Shown here: in pieces, positions 16,622 to 24,558 of the stretch
Layout: every line of letters begins with the position of its first letter
Position numbering within the stretch: the first letter of the stretch is position 1
Assembly: GCF_026011715.1 (NCBI RefSeq)
Contig: NZ_BRVM01000008.1
Span: 106,570-170,569 of the forward strand
Length of the DNA stretch: 64,000 nucleotides
Origin: Cytobacillus sp. NCCP-133
GTDB lineage: Bacteria > Bacillota > Bacilli > Bacillales > Cytobacillaceae
Reading direction: 5' to 3'
The notes under the pieces: generated by a model
Seen by the model: the letters and a program-made list of their open reading frames with translations, nothing else
Databases searched by the model: none
Told to the model about the DNA's origin: nothing
Made by a program: the position numbers and the translations under genes

Positions 16622-16735
16622 CGAAGCACCTCTTAAAAATTCGTGGTACTTCGAGTAGTGCCCAATTAAAGAAGAATTTATACGTTTCTCTGTAAAATTT
16701 CTAAAAGGAAGAGTTCCTAAACTAAACCTAGAAAA

Positions 16736-16765
16736 CAGCAAAAAACTCAGAGGTTTCACTCTGAG
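16736..16765 (-). terminator. Rho-independent terminator of the small membrane-protein operon
   Basis: On the minus strand CTCAGAG-TGAAAC-CTCTGAG is followed by TTTTTT. It ends the two-gene unit of the 26-residue lipoprotein and the 66-residue membrane protein. Confidence 0.75.
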
Positions 16766-16785
16766 CGTCTTTCTGGCACATTTAT

Positions 16786-16986
16786 TTAGGTTTTATTAAC
16801 ATTTGCCTTTTTCTGTGCCTGCCAGGTGTTGATCATACTTGGAACTCCTGCTAGCAGACTGACCATAAAACTCCACATCGCATATCGCCAATCTCCGGTA
16901 TAGAGGGATACACCAATAAAGAATAGCAGCTGCCCCACAAGTGCAAACCAGGAAACGATCCAAGCAAACTTTAAGTTTGCTTTCAT
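16786..16986 (-). CDS. Small two-segment membrane protein
   Basis: A 66-residue protein with two hydrophobic stretches (residues 6-30 and 35-52) separated by a Trp/Arg-containing turn (TGDWRYAMWSF). I do not recognise a named family. ATG 16986 is preferred over the in-frame GTG 16995 because AAGGGGTGG sits just before it. It lies 23 bases downstream of a tiny lipoprotein gene and upstream of a terminator, so the two probably form one transcript. Confidence 0.55.
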   Translation of the reverse strand: MKANLKFAWIVSWFALVGQLLFFIGVSLYTGDWRYAMWSFMVSLLAGVPSMINTWQAQKKANVNKT

Positions 16987-17009
16987 TTGCCCCACCCCTT
17001 TTTCAATGA

Positions 17010-17090
17010 TTATAAATTCGATTTTGTACAGCCGGTAATGGAAAGAATAAGCAAAGAAGAAGCAATTAGAAGGGTAAATAATTTCTTCAC
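17010..17090 (-). CDS. Tiny predicted lipoprotein (26 residues)
   Basis: GTG 17090 is preceded by AAAGGAG at 7-base spacing. The product has Lys2-Lys3, a hydrophobic core and a lipobox SITGC with Cys21, then only TKSNL. After processing it would be a six-residue lipopeptide. The excellent ribosome site and canonical signal argue that it is translated. Such minimal lipoproteins are usually missed by gene finders. Confidence 0.6.
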   Translation of the reverse strand: MKKLFTLLIASSLLILSITGCTKSNL

Positions 17091-17158
17091 ACCTACACTC
17101 CTTTCTATTTAAACCTACGAATCACCTCCATAATAGTTTCAAAATTATGTAAATAAAA

Positions 17159-17422
17159 TCAAAAAGGCAGATCATCCTTGATCACCGGCTGAATTTTCTT
17201 GACCAGATCCGTAATATTGTTTTGTTCATTCCAGGTCACCTTTTCAATAACGGTTTCCCTGTGGCCAGTCTCGTTCAGCTGCTGCTGAATCCATTCATAT
17301 GCAACGATGCTGACGGCAAAATCAGCATCAGCCCTAAAATCTTGATCCCGAACGTAAAACTCGCCTCGTCTCATGCCCCTGCACCCCTCAATATTAAGAA
17401 CTGTCTCGATAATTACCTTCAT
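17159..17422 (-). CDS. Conserved hypothetical protein
   Basis: An 87-residue soluble protein starting at ATG 17422 behind a GAGGTG ribosome site; upstream in-frame codons up to 17479 lack one. Features are a conserved-looking NIEGCRGMRRGEFYVRD segment and a C-terminal VIKDDLPF tail. It is acidic, with an alpha/beta pattern and no signal or membrane segment. I recognise it only as a Bacillus hypothetical of unknown role. Confidence 0.55.
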   Translation of the reverse strand: MKVIIETVLNIEGCRGMRRGEFYVRDQDFRADADFAVSIVAYEWIQQQLNETGHRETVIEKVTWNEQNNITDLVKKIQPVIKDDLPF

Positions 17423-17574
17423 GTCACACCTCAAAAATTGTTTTTTCTTCATTATAGAACATATATTCGCTTTTATCAAAGCTAATACGATCCAAAATAA
17501 AATAACTAAGCAAAAAACGAAAAAAGATGAGGAAAAGTGACAGATCCGTGCCCATCATTGCCTCATCCAATTGG

Positions 17575-18483
17575 TTAATGGTGCTCTTCTTCAGCAGCCA
17601 GTGCATCTGCTTTTGTTTGATGAACGGTACCGAACGGATGCTGCGGGGGTGCATAGATCGAGTAGAGTTTTAGCGGTTCATTGCCAGTATTAATGAGATT
17701 ATGCCATTTGCCGGCAGGGATGATAATCGCAAAATCATCAGAAACTTTTCTTTCAAAATCTAAACGGGCTTTGCTGTCGCCCATCCGAACAATGCCTTCC
17801 CCTTGTTCCAAACGCAGGAACTGATCCAAATCAGGGTGAATTTCCAAGCCGATATCCTCTCCCACCCCGATGCTCATTAACGTGAGCTGCAAATGCTGCC
17901 CAGTCCATAAGGCTGTCCGGAACGTGCTGTTTTTCGTCGTAGCTTCCTCAATGTCGATGACAAACGGCTGCGGGCCAAAATCCGTAATCCTGTTATTTAA
18001 GGAAACTAATCGATGGGCATTTTGCTGTTCGCTTGATTGAGCCCAGCGGAAAACATTTCGAATTTCAGGCATTTGTGTAAGCATGGCGCTTTGCTGATAC
18101 TCCTGGTACCCTTCCAGTTCCGTTTTGTAAGCCTTCTGCAGCCCTTCCCGGTAATTCAGAATGGATACGTGGTCAATTTGATACTCTGGCTGCGTGCCTG
18201 TCAGACTGTAATAAAGATTGCTTAATTGTGTTAAATGGGCTTTCTTTCCGTCCATGGCATAATGAATATAGCTTTTATGCTCCAGATTTGGCGCAAGATC
18301 TGCTAACTGCCTATACAGCTCCTGTGCAGTGGCTTCTCTATTTATACCACGAAGAATGGCATCACATACCTGCTGGAACTGATCCTGATTGCTTCTTAAC
18401 ATATTTGAGTAATACACCTGTGAATTCCCGTGCGGGTAAAAAGGATAGGAATACGCATATGGATTATAAGACAAACTGGTCAT
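17575..18483 (-). CDS. Ferritin-like/cupin two-domain protein
   Basis: A 302-residue protein. After a Tyr/Pro-rich N-terminus (YNPYAYSYPFYPHG), residues 35-160 form a helical ferritin-like domain with metal-ligand-type Glu/His spacing (EATAQELYRQL, then EHKSYIHY, then EGYQEYQQ, then SSEQQNAH). Residues 185-290 form a cupin barrel with the metal motif GLEIHPDLDQFLRLEQGEG and the second motif PAGKWHNLINTG. The two domains together suggest a metal-dependent redox or spore-associated role, but no activity is established here. The gene is single, with no clear operon partners. Confidence 0.75.
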   Translation of the reverse strand: MTSLSYNPYAYSYPFYPHGNSQVYYSNMLRSNQDQFQQVCDAILRGINREATAQELYRQLADLAPNLEHKSYIHYAMDGKKAHLTQLSNLYYSLTGTQPEYQIDHVSILNYREGLQKAYKTELEGYQEYQQSAMLTQMPEIRNVFRWAQSSEQQNAHRLVSLNNRITDFGPQPFVIDIEEATTKNSTFRTALWTGQHLQLTLMSIGVGEDIGLEIHPDLDQFLRLEQGEGIVRMGDSKARLDFERKVSDDFAIIIPAGKWHNLINTGNEPLKLYSIYAPPQHPFGTVHQTKADALAAEEEHH

Positions 18484-18809
18484 TCCTTTCGCTGTTTTCT
18501 ATAGACATCATATGCCTATGCGCAAGGAATGTACTTTGTTTACCGATCTATTTGTTGAGTCCCTTACCGATAAAAAATGAAACAGCAAGGGGCACTCTTA
18601 ATGTTATTAAAATGCTCTCACATTCATCTCTCCGCAAGCTTTGCCAATCTTGTAAAAACCGGAATTTATCCACAAAGTGAGGAACATTGAATTTTTTATG
18701 CAAATATGCTCTAATATAAGTGAGTTCTTATGTTTTTAAATACCGATAGTTGTCATATCAACTATCTAATTATATAAATGATATTTATGCTGAAATATAT
18801 TATTCTAAG
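18484..18809. other. Intergenic region with operator-like palindrome
   Basis: No gene is seen. An inverted repeat GATAGTTG-TCATAT-CAACTATC lies at 18745-18766, upstream of the pirin remnant and the nitroreductase on the plus strand. Confidence 0.5.
18745..18766. promoter_or_regulatory. Operator-like inverted repeat upstream of pirin/nitroreductase
   Basis: Perfect 8-base arms GATAGTTG and CAACTATC with a 6-base spacer. The 22-bp size and spacing fit a dimeric winged-helix regulator of the MarR or HxlR kind, which often controls pirin and nitroreductase genes in Bacillus. No regulator gene adjoins it. Confidence 0.5.
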
Positions 18810-19126
18810 GCCCATTTGCATGGAAAAGAGGAAACGCACAACGCCTTTCTATATGTCCTCTCCGGCAATATGGATTTTGCGCCAATGGGGTGAATTTAAA
18901 GAAACATGGTGTTGCCACATTAACCTATAAGGATGATGGCGAGAGTCATACCAGTGAATTCATGATAAAGGCAAACAGCAGACGTTCAAAAGTGCTGGTC
19001 TATTCTGGCACAACATTTAAAGAAGAAATTATGCCATACGGACCGTTTGTCATGAATACAATGGAAGAAATCAAACAGGCCTACCGTGACTTTCATTCAG
19101 GAAGATTTAGACCGTCTGCTGTTTGA
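18810..19126 (+). pseudogene. Pirin-family protein, truncated and frameshifted
   Basis: Pieces of a pirin (bicupin) gene are recognisable. At 18810-18887 the frame reads LHGKEETHNAFLYVLSG, a mid-protein pirin block. A shifted frame at 18890-19126 ends with PYGPFVMNTMEEIKQAYRDF and GRF, the pirin C-terminus. The N-terminal cupin with its metal ligands is missing, and the two pieces lie in different frames with an in-frame TGA between them. The nitroreductase gene follows closely and may once have been in the same operon. Confidence 0.8.
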
Positions 19127-19186
19127 TCGAAAGAACGAAGTAAAAGTCTCCCGTGAATACGAACGATCTAAAAAGGAGGAAATTGT

Positions 19187-19744
19187 ATGGATGTACTAGA
19201 AGCCATTAAATCAAGGCGCAGCTTTGGGCTTGTAAAAGATGAATCCGTACCCAATTCCGTTATTGAGCAAATTTTAGAAGCGGGATCATGGGCGCCAAGC
19301 CATTATCGTACAGAACCATGGCGATTTTTTGTCCTCATGGGGGATGGCAGGAAAAAGCTTGGAGAAGTCCTTTGTAAAATTGCGAAAAAGAATGGGGAAA
19401 CCGATCCGCAAAAATTGCAGAAGGTCATGGAGAAGCCGTTTCGGGCACCGGTCGTGATCGCAGTAGGAGTTGAACCGAGCGACAACCCTAAAGCCATCGA
19501 GCTGGAAGAATACGGCGCAGGATTTGCGTGCATTCAAAACATGCTGCTGACTGCCCACAGCCTTGGCCTCGCAGGATTTTGGCGAACCGGAAAGCCGACA
19601 TACGCCCCGCTGATGAAGGAATTCTTCGGTTTGTCCGAAAAAGGGGAAGTCCTGGGATTCCTGTATTTCGGCTACCCTAAAAAAGCATTGCCAGAAGGAA
19701 AACGGAAGCCTTTCCAGCCAGTAACCAAGTGGATTAAAGAATAG
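19187..19744 (+). CDS. Nitroreductase family protein
   Basis: A 185-residue FMN-dependent oxidoreductase of the small YdjA-like nitroreductase group. The N-terminal FMN site SRRSFG, the APSHYRTEPWRFFV segment, and the C-terminal LGLAGFWRTG and GFLYFGYP blocks are typical. Members use NAD(P)H to reduce nitro compounds or quinones; the natural substrate is unknown. AAAAAGGAGG lies 9 bases before the start, and a strong terminator follows. Confidence 0.9.
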   Translation: MDVLEAIKSRRSFGLVKDESVPNSVIEQILEAGSWAPSHYRTEPWRFFVLMGDGRKKLGEVLCKIAKKNGETDPQKLQKVMEKPFRAPVVIAVGVEPSDNPKAIELEEYGAGFACIQNMLLTAHSLGLAGFWRTGKPTYAPLMKEFFGLSEKGEVLGFLYFGYPKKALPEGKRKPFQPVTKWIKE

Positions 19745-19750
19745 GAAAGG

Positions 19751-19780
19751 AAGAGCATGCCCGGCATGCTCTTTCGTTTA
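19751..19780 (+). terminator. Rho-independent terminator of the nitroreductase gene
   Basis: AAGAGCATGC-CCG-GCATGCTCTT, a 10-bp perfect stem followed by a T-rich tail, 8 bases after the stop codon. Confidence 0.8.
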
Positions 19781-20019
19781 TTTAATATAGACAAGTACAA
19801 TCAGTGCTGCCTATAGTCTGACAGCAGGCCCTTGTCACTTGTTCCGTTCCAGGGAGGTTTCCGTCACATTGCGGCAGGCAGCTTTAAAATACTTTGCAAA
19901 CGAAAAAATGGGGCAGATCATTCGGCACTTAGGTGCATCTTGCCAGCGAAATTGACTGCTGACTGCCAAGATTAAGCGAAATACAGCTAAACCAATCATT
20001 TCAGCTTAAGCAATCTTTC

Positions 20020-20267
20020 ATTTATCGGTCAAAATCGTAATTTTATCGGATAAATTAGGCAGTTTAACGACCAAAACCGATGATTTCTCGGCCAAACGAT
20101 CAGGTTTAACGGCCAAATGACAAGTTTTCAGCTGCCCTTCTCATGTCCACCGCTTAAAAATAGATTTTTCCGGCCGAATGCATGTATTTACCGGCCAAAA
20201 CCGGGAATTTACCGGCCAAATTTGATGATTTACCGGCCTACTATTAGATTTACCGGCCAATTAAATC
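20020..20267. repeat. Degenerate 21-bp tandem repeat array
   Basis: At least ten units sharing ATTTACCGGCCAAA-type cores begin at 20020, 20041, 20061, 20083, 20104, 20164, 20186, 20207, 20228 and 20248. Their spacing is 20-22 bases, with two unrecognisable units in the 60-base step from 20104. Units at the downstream end are nearly identical, and upstream ones have diverged. A single unit occurs at 4848-4868. The open frame across the array only translates the repeat and is not a gene. Confidence 0.8.
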
Positions 20268-20317
20268 TTTCTAGCAATTTATCTTTTTGCCTGAAAAGCA
20301 GGTTCATCTGCAAAATT

Positions 20318-20368
20318 AAAAAACTAGCCTGCCATAGCTTCGTAAAAAGGTAAACGCAGACTAGTTCA
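20318..20368 (-). terminator. Terminator candidate after the DsbA-like gene
   Basis: On the minus strand AACTAGTCTGC and GCAGGCTAGTT form a long imperfect stem with a large loop, followed by TTTTT. It lies just beyond the stop at 20389. Confidence 0.5.
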
Positions 20369-20388
20369 TTTATTTTCAAAAACACCTG

Positions 20389-21087
20389 CTACTTTTTCGG
20401 AATCTCACAGCCGTTTTCATCGCAAATTACACCGTCCTGGTTATTTAAGACTGTAACTTCATCTTCTGCAATTACTTTCTGCAATGCTTTGACAAACATT
20501 TCAGTTGGCTGCGCCCCATTTAGCGCGTACTTTTTATTGATTAAGAAGAAAGGCACACCTGTGATGCGGTACTGCTGCGCTGCTTGTTCATCAGCACGGA
20601 CAGCGTCCGCCATATCATCACTTGCAAGCAGTTTTTCTACTTCTTCCCGGTCAAGTCCAACTTCCGCCGCCAGCTCGGTTAAGGTTTCATAGTCTCCAAT
20701 ATGTTTGGAATCTGTGAAATACGCACGCAAAAGCCTTTCCGTCATTTCTTTCATTAACCCTTTTGTTTTCGCAAACATCGTCAGGCGGTGCGCGTCAAAG
20801 GTGTTGGTCAAAATGACCGTATCCAAGTTAAATTCCAGCCCGGCATTCCCAGCCATTTGGACCATGTTTCGAGTATTCGCTTTTGCCTGTTCAATACTCA
20901 TTCCATACTTTTTAGATAATTTCTCGTACATATTATCTTTAATATCACGGTCTGCTGTTGGGTCGAGCTCGAAACAGCGATAGGTCACTTCAATTGGATG
21001 GTCAATCTGTTTAATGGCATCCTCCAGATGCCTTTTGCCAATATAGCAAAATGGTCAAGCAAAGTCAGTCCACATTTCAATATGCAT
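20389..21087 (-). CDS. DsbA/FrnE-family oxidoreductase with UGA at the catalytic cysteine
   Basis: A thioredoxin-fold oxidoreductase of the FrnE group. Reading from ATG 21087, which has GGGAGG 8 bases upstream, the product is 232 residues, the normal family length. Codon 11 is TGA (21055-21057), exactly where the first cysteine of the active-site CPFC is expected (context DFA-x-PFCYIGK). The rest of the frame is intact, including the cis-Pro region ITGVPFF and the C-terminal CDENGCE. Either UGA is read as selenocysteine (a hairpin lies at 21016-21032) or one nonsense mutation has disabled the gene. Without readthrough the longest frame would start at GTG 20988 and lack the active site. Confidence 0.75.
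21016..21051 (-). promoter_or_regulatory. SECIS-like hairpin downstream of in-frame UGA
   Basis: On the minus strand, within the coding region, UUUUGC-UAUAUUG-GCAAAA and then GGCAUC-UGGAG-GAUGCC follow the UGA. The second is a perfect 6-bp stem with a Gly-codon-rich loop (GG), and its loop lies about 30 nt past the UGA, inside the range known for bacterial SECIS elements. It could also be chance, because these bases encode conserved residues. Confidence 0.35.
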
Positions 21088-21565
21088 GATCTATTTCCTC
21101 CCATACAATAATCTCCCTTTTAGTATAGTAGGTAAGATTGTATTTTACACGGAATTAGCTTGAAATCAGCAGACAAACGTCAATGTACTAAAGACAAGCG
21201 CAGGGCGCCTGGAGCTAAACAGTTATCTAAGTTCAAAGAGATCTAAATTCTGATATTATGAAAAAAGCTTTCTTTGCTGCACTTGTCACATAAATACCGA
21301 TGCTTAATTCAATATCTATACACCATATAGATTATGCAGGAGCAAAAAAGAAACCTTACCTGGAAAGATAAGGCCATCCTTTTAAATAAAGAAGAAACAA
21401 ATGCTGCGTTTAAGCAAAATTTTTAATGAACGAGGGTTTCGATGGCTTTTATTCAACATATGAAACTTGAAAACGGCGCAACAGATCTGTATTGCATTTT
21501 TGCAGAAGAAATCCTGCAAATTTCGGATGTCATGCCTGTTGATTCCATCAATTAGCAATTGCAGG
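21088..21565. other. Intergenic region with decayed plus-strand frames
   Basis: Two short plus-strand frames follow each other: a 30-codon frame from ATG 21334 to 21426, then overlapping frames that together run to TAG 21553. The text after 21426 (EGFDGFYSTYET, then a shifted NGATDLYCIFAEEIL) reads like one frameshifted gene. I do not recognise it. No terminator for the desulfurase is obvious. Confidence 0.35.
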
Positions 21566-22681
21566 TCATACTTGCTCTTTCAGCCAAAAAACAACTTGAT
21601 CAAGCTCTTCCTTGATCGTGAACCTGCCAAGGCTAAAACGGATTGCGCCCATTCCGATAGATTCAGGAACCCCCATTTCTCTCAGGACAGGGGACAGTTC
21701 CACTTTGCCTGCATGGCAGGCCGAACCTGTCGAGGCAGCAAGCATAGGGATGGAAGATAGAATATCCTGTCCAACTCGATTAACAAAACTAACATTCAAG
21801 GTATTCGGCAGCCGCTTTTCTTCATGGCCATTCAAAACAATGCTGTTCCCAAACGCCTCCTTTAACTGTCCCCAAAAATAATTCGTTAACTCTTCAAGTC
21901 TTGAATCATAAACAGATTCGAGAGCCAAAGCACAGGCTTTTCCCAAACCAGCCGCAAGCAGCGTATTCTCTGTACCTGCACGCAATCCAAATTCATGGCC
22001 CGCTCCATGGATGAGCGGCTCGACCTCAATCCCTTTCCGAAGATATAAGGCACCAATCCCCTTAGGTGCATACAATTTATGGCCGGCAATGGTAAGCATA
22101 TCTGCATTTAATTGATCGATATCAATGGGGATTTTTCCTGCGGATTGAGAAGCATCAATGTGAAAAGCAATCCCGTGTTTTTTAGCAATTTTCCCGATCT
22201 CTTCAATGGGCTGAATGGTTCCGACCTCATTATTGGAATGCATAATGGTAATCAGAATGGTATCTTCCCGAATGGCCTTTTCAATTTCTATGGGCGAAAC
22301 CATGCCATGTTCATTTACACCCACCCTTGTGATTTCTGCGCCTAATCGCTTCAAAAAATTCAAGGGCTCAACGATGGCCGGGTGCTCAATTGTGGAAGTG
22401 ATGATATGTATGCCTTTTTCCTTATTTTTAAAATAATAGCCTTTTAATGCCAGATTATTAGCCTCGCTCCCGCCACTTGTAAAAATAACTTCGTCCGGTG
22501 AACAGAGCAAAAGGTCAGCAACCTGTTTTCTCGCAAACGTCAATTTTTCTTTTACAGGTTTCCCTGCCCAATGCAAGGCGGAAGGATTTCCGTAAAAATC
22601 AGTTAAGAATGGCTTCATTTCATCTATTACTTCTGGCGCTAGCGGTGTGCTTGCATTGTAGTCTAAATAGATTTTCTTCAT
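21566..22681 (-). CDS. Cysteine desulfurase (IscS/NifS family)
   Basis: A 371-residue PLP enzyme that releases sulfur from cysteine as an enzyme persulfide. The PLP lysine is K202 in IAGHKLYAPKG, and the catalytic loop cysteine is C322 in STGSACHAG. The cofactor block SGGSEANNLALKG lies near residue 69. The length and loop fit group I desulfurases, which feed tRNA thiolation, Fe-S or NAD synthesis. There is no iscU, mnmA or nad partner next to it. In selenium users such enzymes can also mobilise Se, which is of note because the UGA-containing gene lies 478 bases away. Confidence 0.92.
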   Translation of the reverse strand: MKKIYLDYNASTPLAPEVIDEMKPFLTDFYGNPSALHWAGKPVKEKLTFARKQVADLLLCSPDEVIFTSGGSEANNLALKGYYFKNKEKGIHIITSTIEHPAIVEPLNFLKRLGAEITRVGVNEHGMVSPIEIEKAIREDTILITIMHSNNEVGTIQPIEEIGKIAKKHGIAFHIDASQSAGKIPIDIDQLNADMLTIAGHKLYAPKGIGALYLRKGIEVEPLIHGAGHEFGLRAGTENTLLAAGLGKACALALESVYDSRLEELTNYFWGQLKEAFGNSIVLNGHEEKRLPNTLNVSFVNRVGQDILSSIPMLAASTGSACHAGKVELSPVLREMGVPESIGMGAIRFSLGRFTIKEELDQVVFWLKEQV

Positions 22682-22909
22682 ACTCTCTACTCCCCCTCTT
22701 TTCCTAAATTATATCAAACTAAAAGAACGCCAAGAAAAAAAGCTAGTGTAAATCAGGATTTAAACACATATTTTTTTGGTACATATGCATATTTGACTTC
22801 TCCAACAAACCTAGGAAAGCACAAAAACTTTTAGCGCATATTGTTATTTTGTATGTACTTATTTATACTTAATTTGTATCTGAATTTTCGAATAATAGAA
22901 GGAGGACAT

Positions 22910-23281
22910 ATGAAATTAGGAGCATTTTCTATCAGTTTAAGTGTAAAAGACATTAACAAATCTAAAGAATTTTATGAAAAACTGGGATTTCAGGCTTTGG
23001 GAGGAGATCCTGCTCAGAACTGGCTGATTTTGAAAAATGAAAGCTGCGTCATCGGCTTATTTCAAGGAATGTTTGAAAAAAACATCCTGACTTTTAACCC
23101 CGGCTGGAATCAAAACGCAGAAAATCTCGATTCGTATACAGACATTCGAGAACTTCAGAAACAGCTAAAAGAAAAAGGATTAACACTATTGACTGAAGCC
23201 GATGAATCAAGCGTTGGTCCTGCAAGCTTCACAATTGAAGATCCAGATGGAAATCCAATTCTTTTCGACCAGCACAGGTGA
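22910..23281 (+). CDS. VOC (glyoxalase/bleomycin-resistance) family protein
   Basis: A 123-residue vicinal-oxygen-chelate domain protein with two beta-alpha-beta-beta-beta units: [19 protein letters not shown] at the start and [15 protein letters not shown] at the end. The start is ATG 22910 with GAAGGAGG directly upstream. The frame is open further upstream to 22841 but lacks a ribosome site. The substrate and metal dependence are unknown. It is a single-gene unit. Confidence 0.88.
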   Translation: MKLGAFSISLSVKDINKSKEFYEKLGFQALGGDPAQNWLILKNESCVIGLFQGMFEKNILTFNPGWNQNAENLDSYTDIRELQKQLKEKGLTLLTEADESSVGPASFTIEDPDGNPILFDQHR

Positions 23282-23366
23282 ACATTTCATTAAATAGGGA
23301 AAGGGATGCAATCGCACCCCTCCTCTTCTGTACAATTTTGTACTCTCAACAGTTCTTCAAATCTGC

Positions 23367-23861
23367 CTATCTCATCGATTCAACCCGGAACTTTCTCGAT
23401 TTCTCAATCAAATACTGAAAACCATATAATAAATACGCCTTATAATGCAGGTATAGAAAAAATTGAATAGGATTTAGCCGATTTAGCCTTATGATTTTAA
23501 ACTTCTTTAGGACATCAATGATAAAGAAAGCAAATAACCCGTCAGCAATCGCATTTAGCAGTACAAACTTTTTAAAGTTTCCAAAAGTATATTTCAGCAG
23601 CCACATGGAAAGCGGCATATAAGGGCCAATACTAAAAGGAAGCTCATCCCTTAAAAACGATTTTCTCCTATCATAAAACTTCCACCAATTTCGCTTGTGT
23701 CCATACAAATGATTAAAGATTTCAAAAAGGATGATGAAAAACCCGGCAGCAGAGTAATTTTTCATGCTGCGCTTTCCTATGAACAACAACGATAACCACG
23801 GAATGATGATGATTGATAGATTAAAGATTAAATGCCTCTTCGAGATCTTCAACAATTTCAC
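23367..23861 (-). CDS. Hypothetical integral membrane protein
   Basis: A 164-residue basic membrane protein with about four hydrophobic segments (residues 12-28, 38-52, 85-98 and 102-117) and a C-terminal amphipathic, Lys/Arg/Tyr-rich stretch. A conserved-looking loop HKRNWWKFYDRRKSF lies between segments 2 and 3. The start is uncertain between GTG 23861 and TTG codons three and four, because a GAGGTG block overlaps the first. I recognise no named family. Confidence 0.55.
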   Translation of the reverse strand: MKLLKISKRHLIFNLSIIIIPWLSLLFIGKRSMKNYSAAGFFIILFEIFNHLYGHKRNWWKFYDRRKSFLRDELPFSIGPYMPLSMWLLKYTFGNFKKFVLLNAIADGLFAFFIIDVLKKFKIIRLNRLNPIQFFLYLHYKAYLLYGFQYLIEKSRKFRVESMR

Positions 23862-24121
23862 CTCAGCCTGCTAGTTTGACACCTTTAGATTATCCAGATT
23901 TAGAAAAAAAATTCTTCCATATTTGAGAGGTTATCAATAGGCAACTGAAAACTTCGCTGTATCACACAAAGAACTGCATCTCCATCGAATAAAAATCCTT
24001 CCTTTTATTAGACGTATTCCGTTCAATTCCCCTTTTAACAATATATTTACATCCAGGAAAACGTGTCTCAATAATAAATCAGTAGGATTGAATTGTATAC
24101 AAAATAGAAGGAGCTGAACAA

Positions 24122-24181
24122 ATGCTTGAAAAGCTTACCAGAGTCGTTATCTTAACGGTTTTTTGGATTCTTTTCCCTTAA
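24122..24181 (+). CDS. Predicted 19-residue hydrophobic peptide
   Basis: The product MLEKLTRVVILTVFWILFP is one short amphipathic/hydrophobic helix. AGAAGGAG lies 8 bases before the ATG, an ideal ribosome site for this genome, and TATACAAAAT just upstream could be a -10 region. It resembles tiny membrane peptides such as toxins or regulators of membrane proteins, but there is no direct evidence. Confidence 0.4.
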   Translation: MLEKLTRVVILTVFWILFP

Positions 24182-24204
24182 CTCCTTTTTATTCTTTTGA
24201 TTGT

Positions 24205-24423
24205 TCAATTAAAGCCTAGATAGACTGTTTCCAGTTCTTCCTCTTTTACTTCCTGATCAAAATATACCCGATATGCTTTTGCACTAGGCCTTGAATTAAC
24301 AATTTTTCCTATGTCCTGATCCATGTAATGGATAGACACGCCATCATCGGCTGCAATTCCATCTTTAGTAGCATGTTTGCAGCCAGCATCCGATGAAAGG
24401 AAGGCCTTCGATTCACTTCGCCA
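24205..24423 (-). pseudogene. Start-less minus-strand frame, unknown protein
   Basis: Seventy-two sense codons end at TGA 24205. The text is protein-like and acidic, for example CKHATKDGIAADDGVSIHYM and KAYRVYFDQEVKEEELETV. No start codon lies before the conserved-looking part, and an upstream ATG ATG GCG is one base out of frame, so a frameshift is likely. I do not recognise the family. Confidence 0.3.
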
Positions 24424-24516
24424 TCATAATGGGGACAGTTACTGCCCTTATAAAAGAAAATGCAGGCAATGTCTATTGGAATCTCCATAGCATTGACGTG
24501 CACCTTTATATATGTA

Positions 24517-24553
24517 TCAAAAAAAAGAGCCTTGCCGCTTTGGCAAAGCTCTC
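24517..24553 (-). terminator. Rho-independent terminator of the Gly/Tyr-rich gene
   Basis: On the minus strand AGAGCTTTGCC and GGCAAGGCTCT form an 11-bp stem (one mismatch) followed by eight T. Confidence 0.8.
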
Positions 24554-24558
24554 TTCAC

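Larger units (their letters stand above)
23862..24558. other. Intergenic region with a mini-ORF and a broken frame
   Basis: Apart from the 19-residue frame at 24122-24181 and the start-less minus-strand frame at 24205-24423, nothing recognisable was seen. A terminator for the next minus-strand gene lies at 24517-24553. Confidence 0.45.

Noticed and set aside
17424..17654. A 76-codon minus-strand frame
   Set aside because: It overlaps the end of the cupin gene out of frame and runs into the leader of the next gene; no ribosome site was seen.
20020..20267. CRISPR array at the 21-bp repeats
   Set aside because: Units are degenerate and contiguous, with no unique spacers of 30-40 bases, and no cas genes are nearby.
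20117..20353. A 78-codon plus-strand open frame with repeated IYRP text
   Set aside because: The repeated residues come from the 21-bp DNA repeat array; there is no ribosome site and no real start context.
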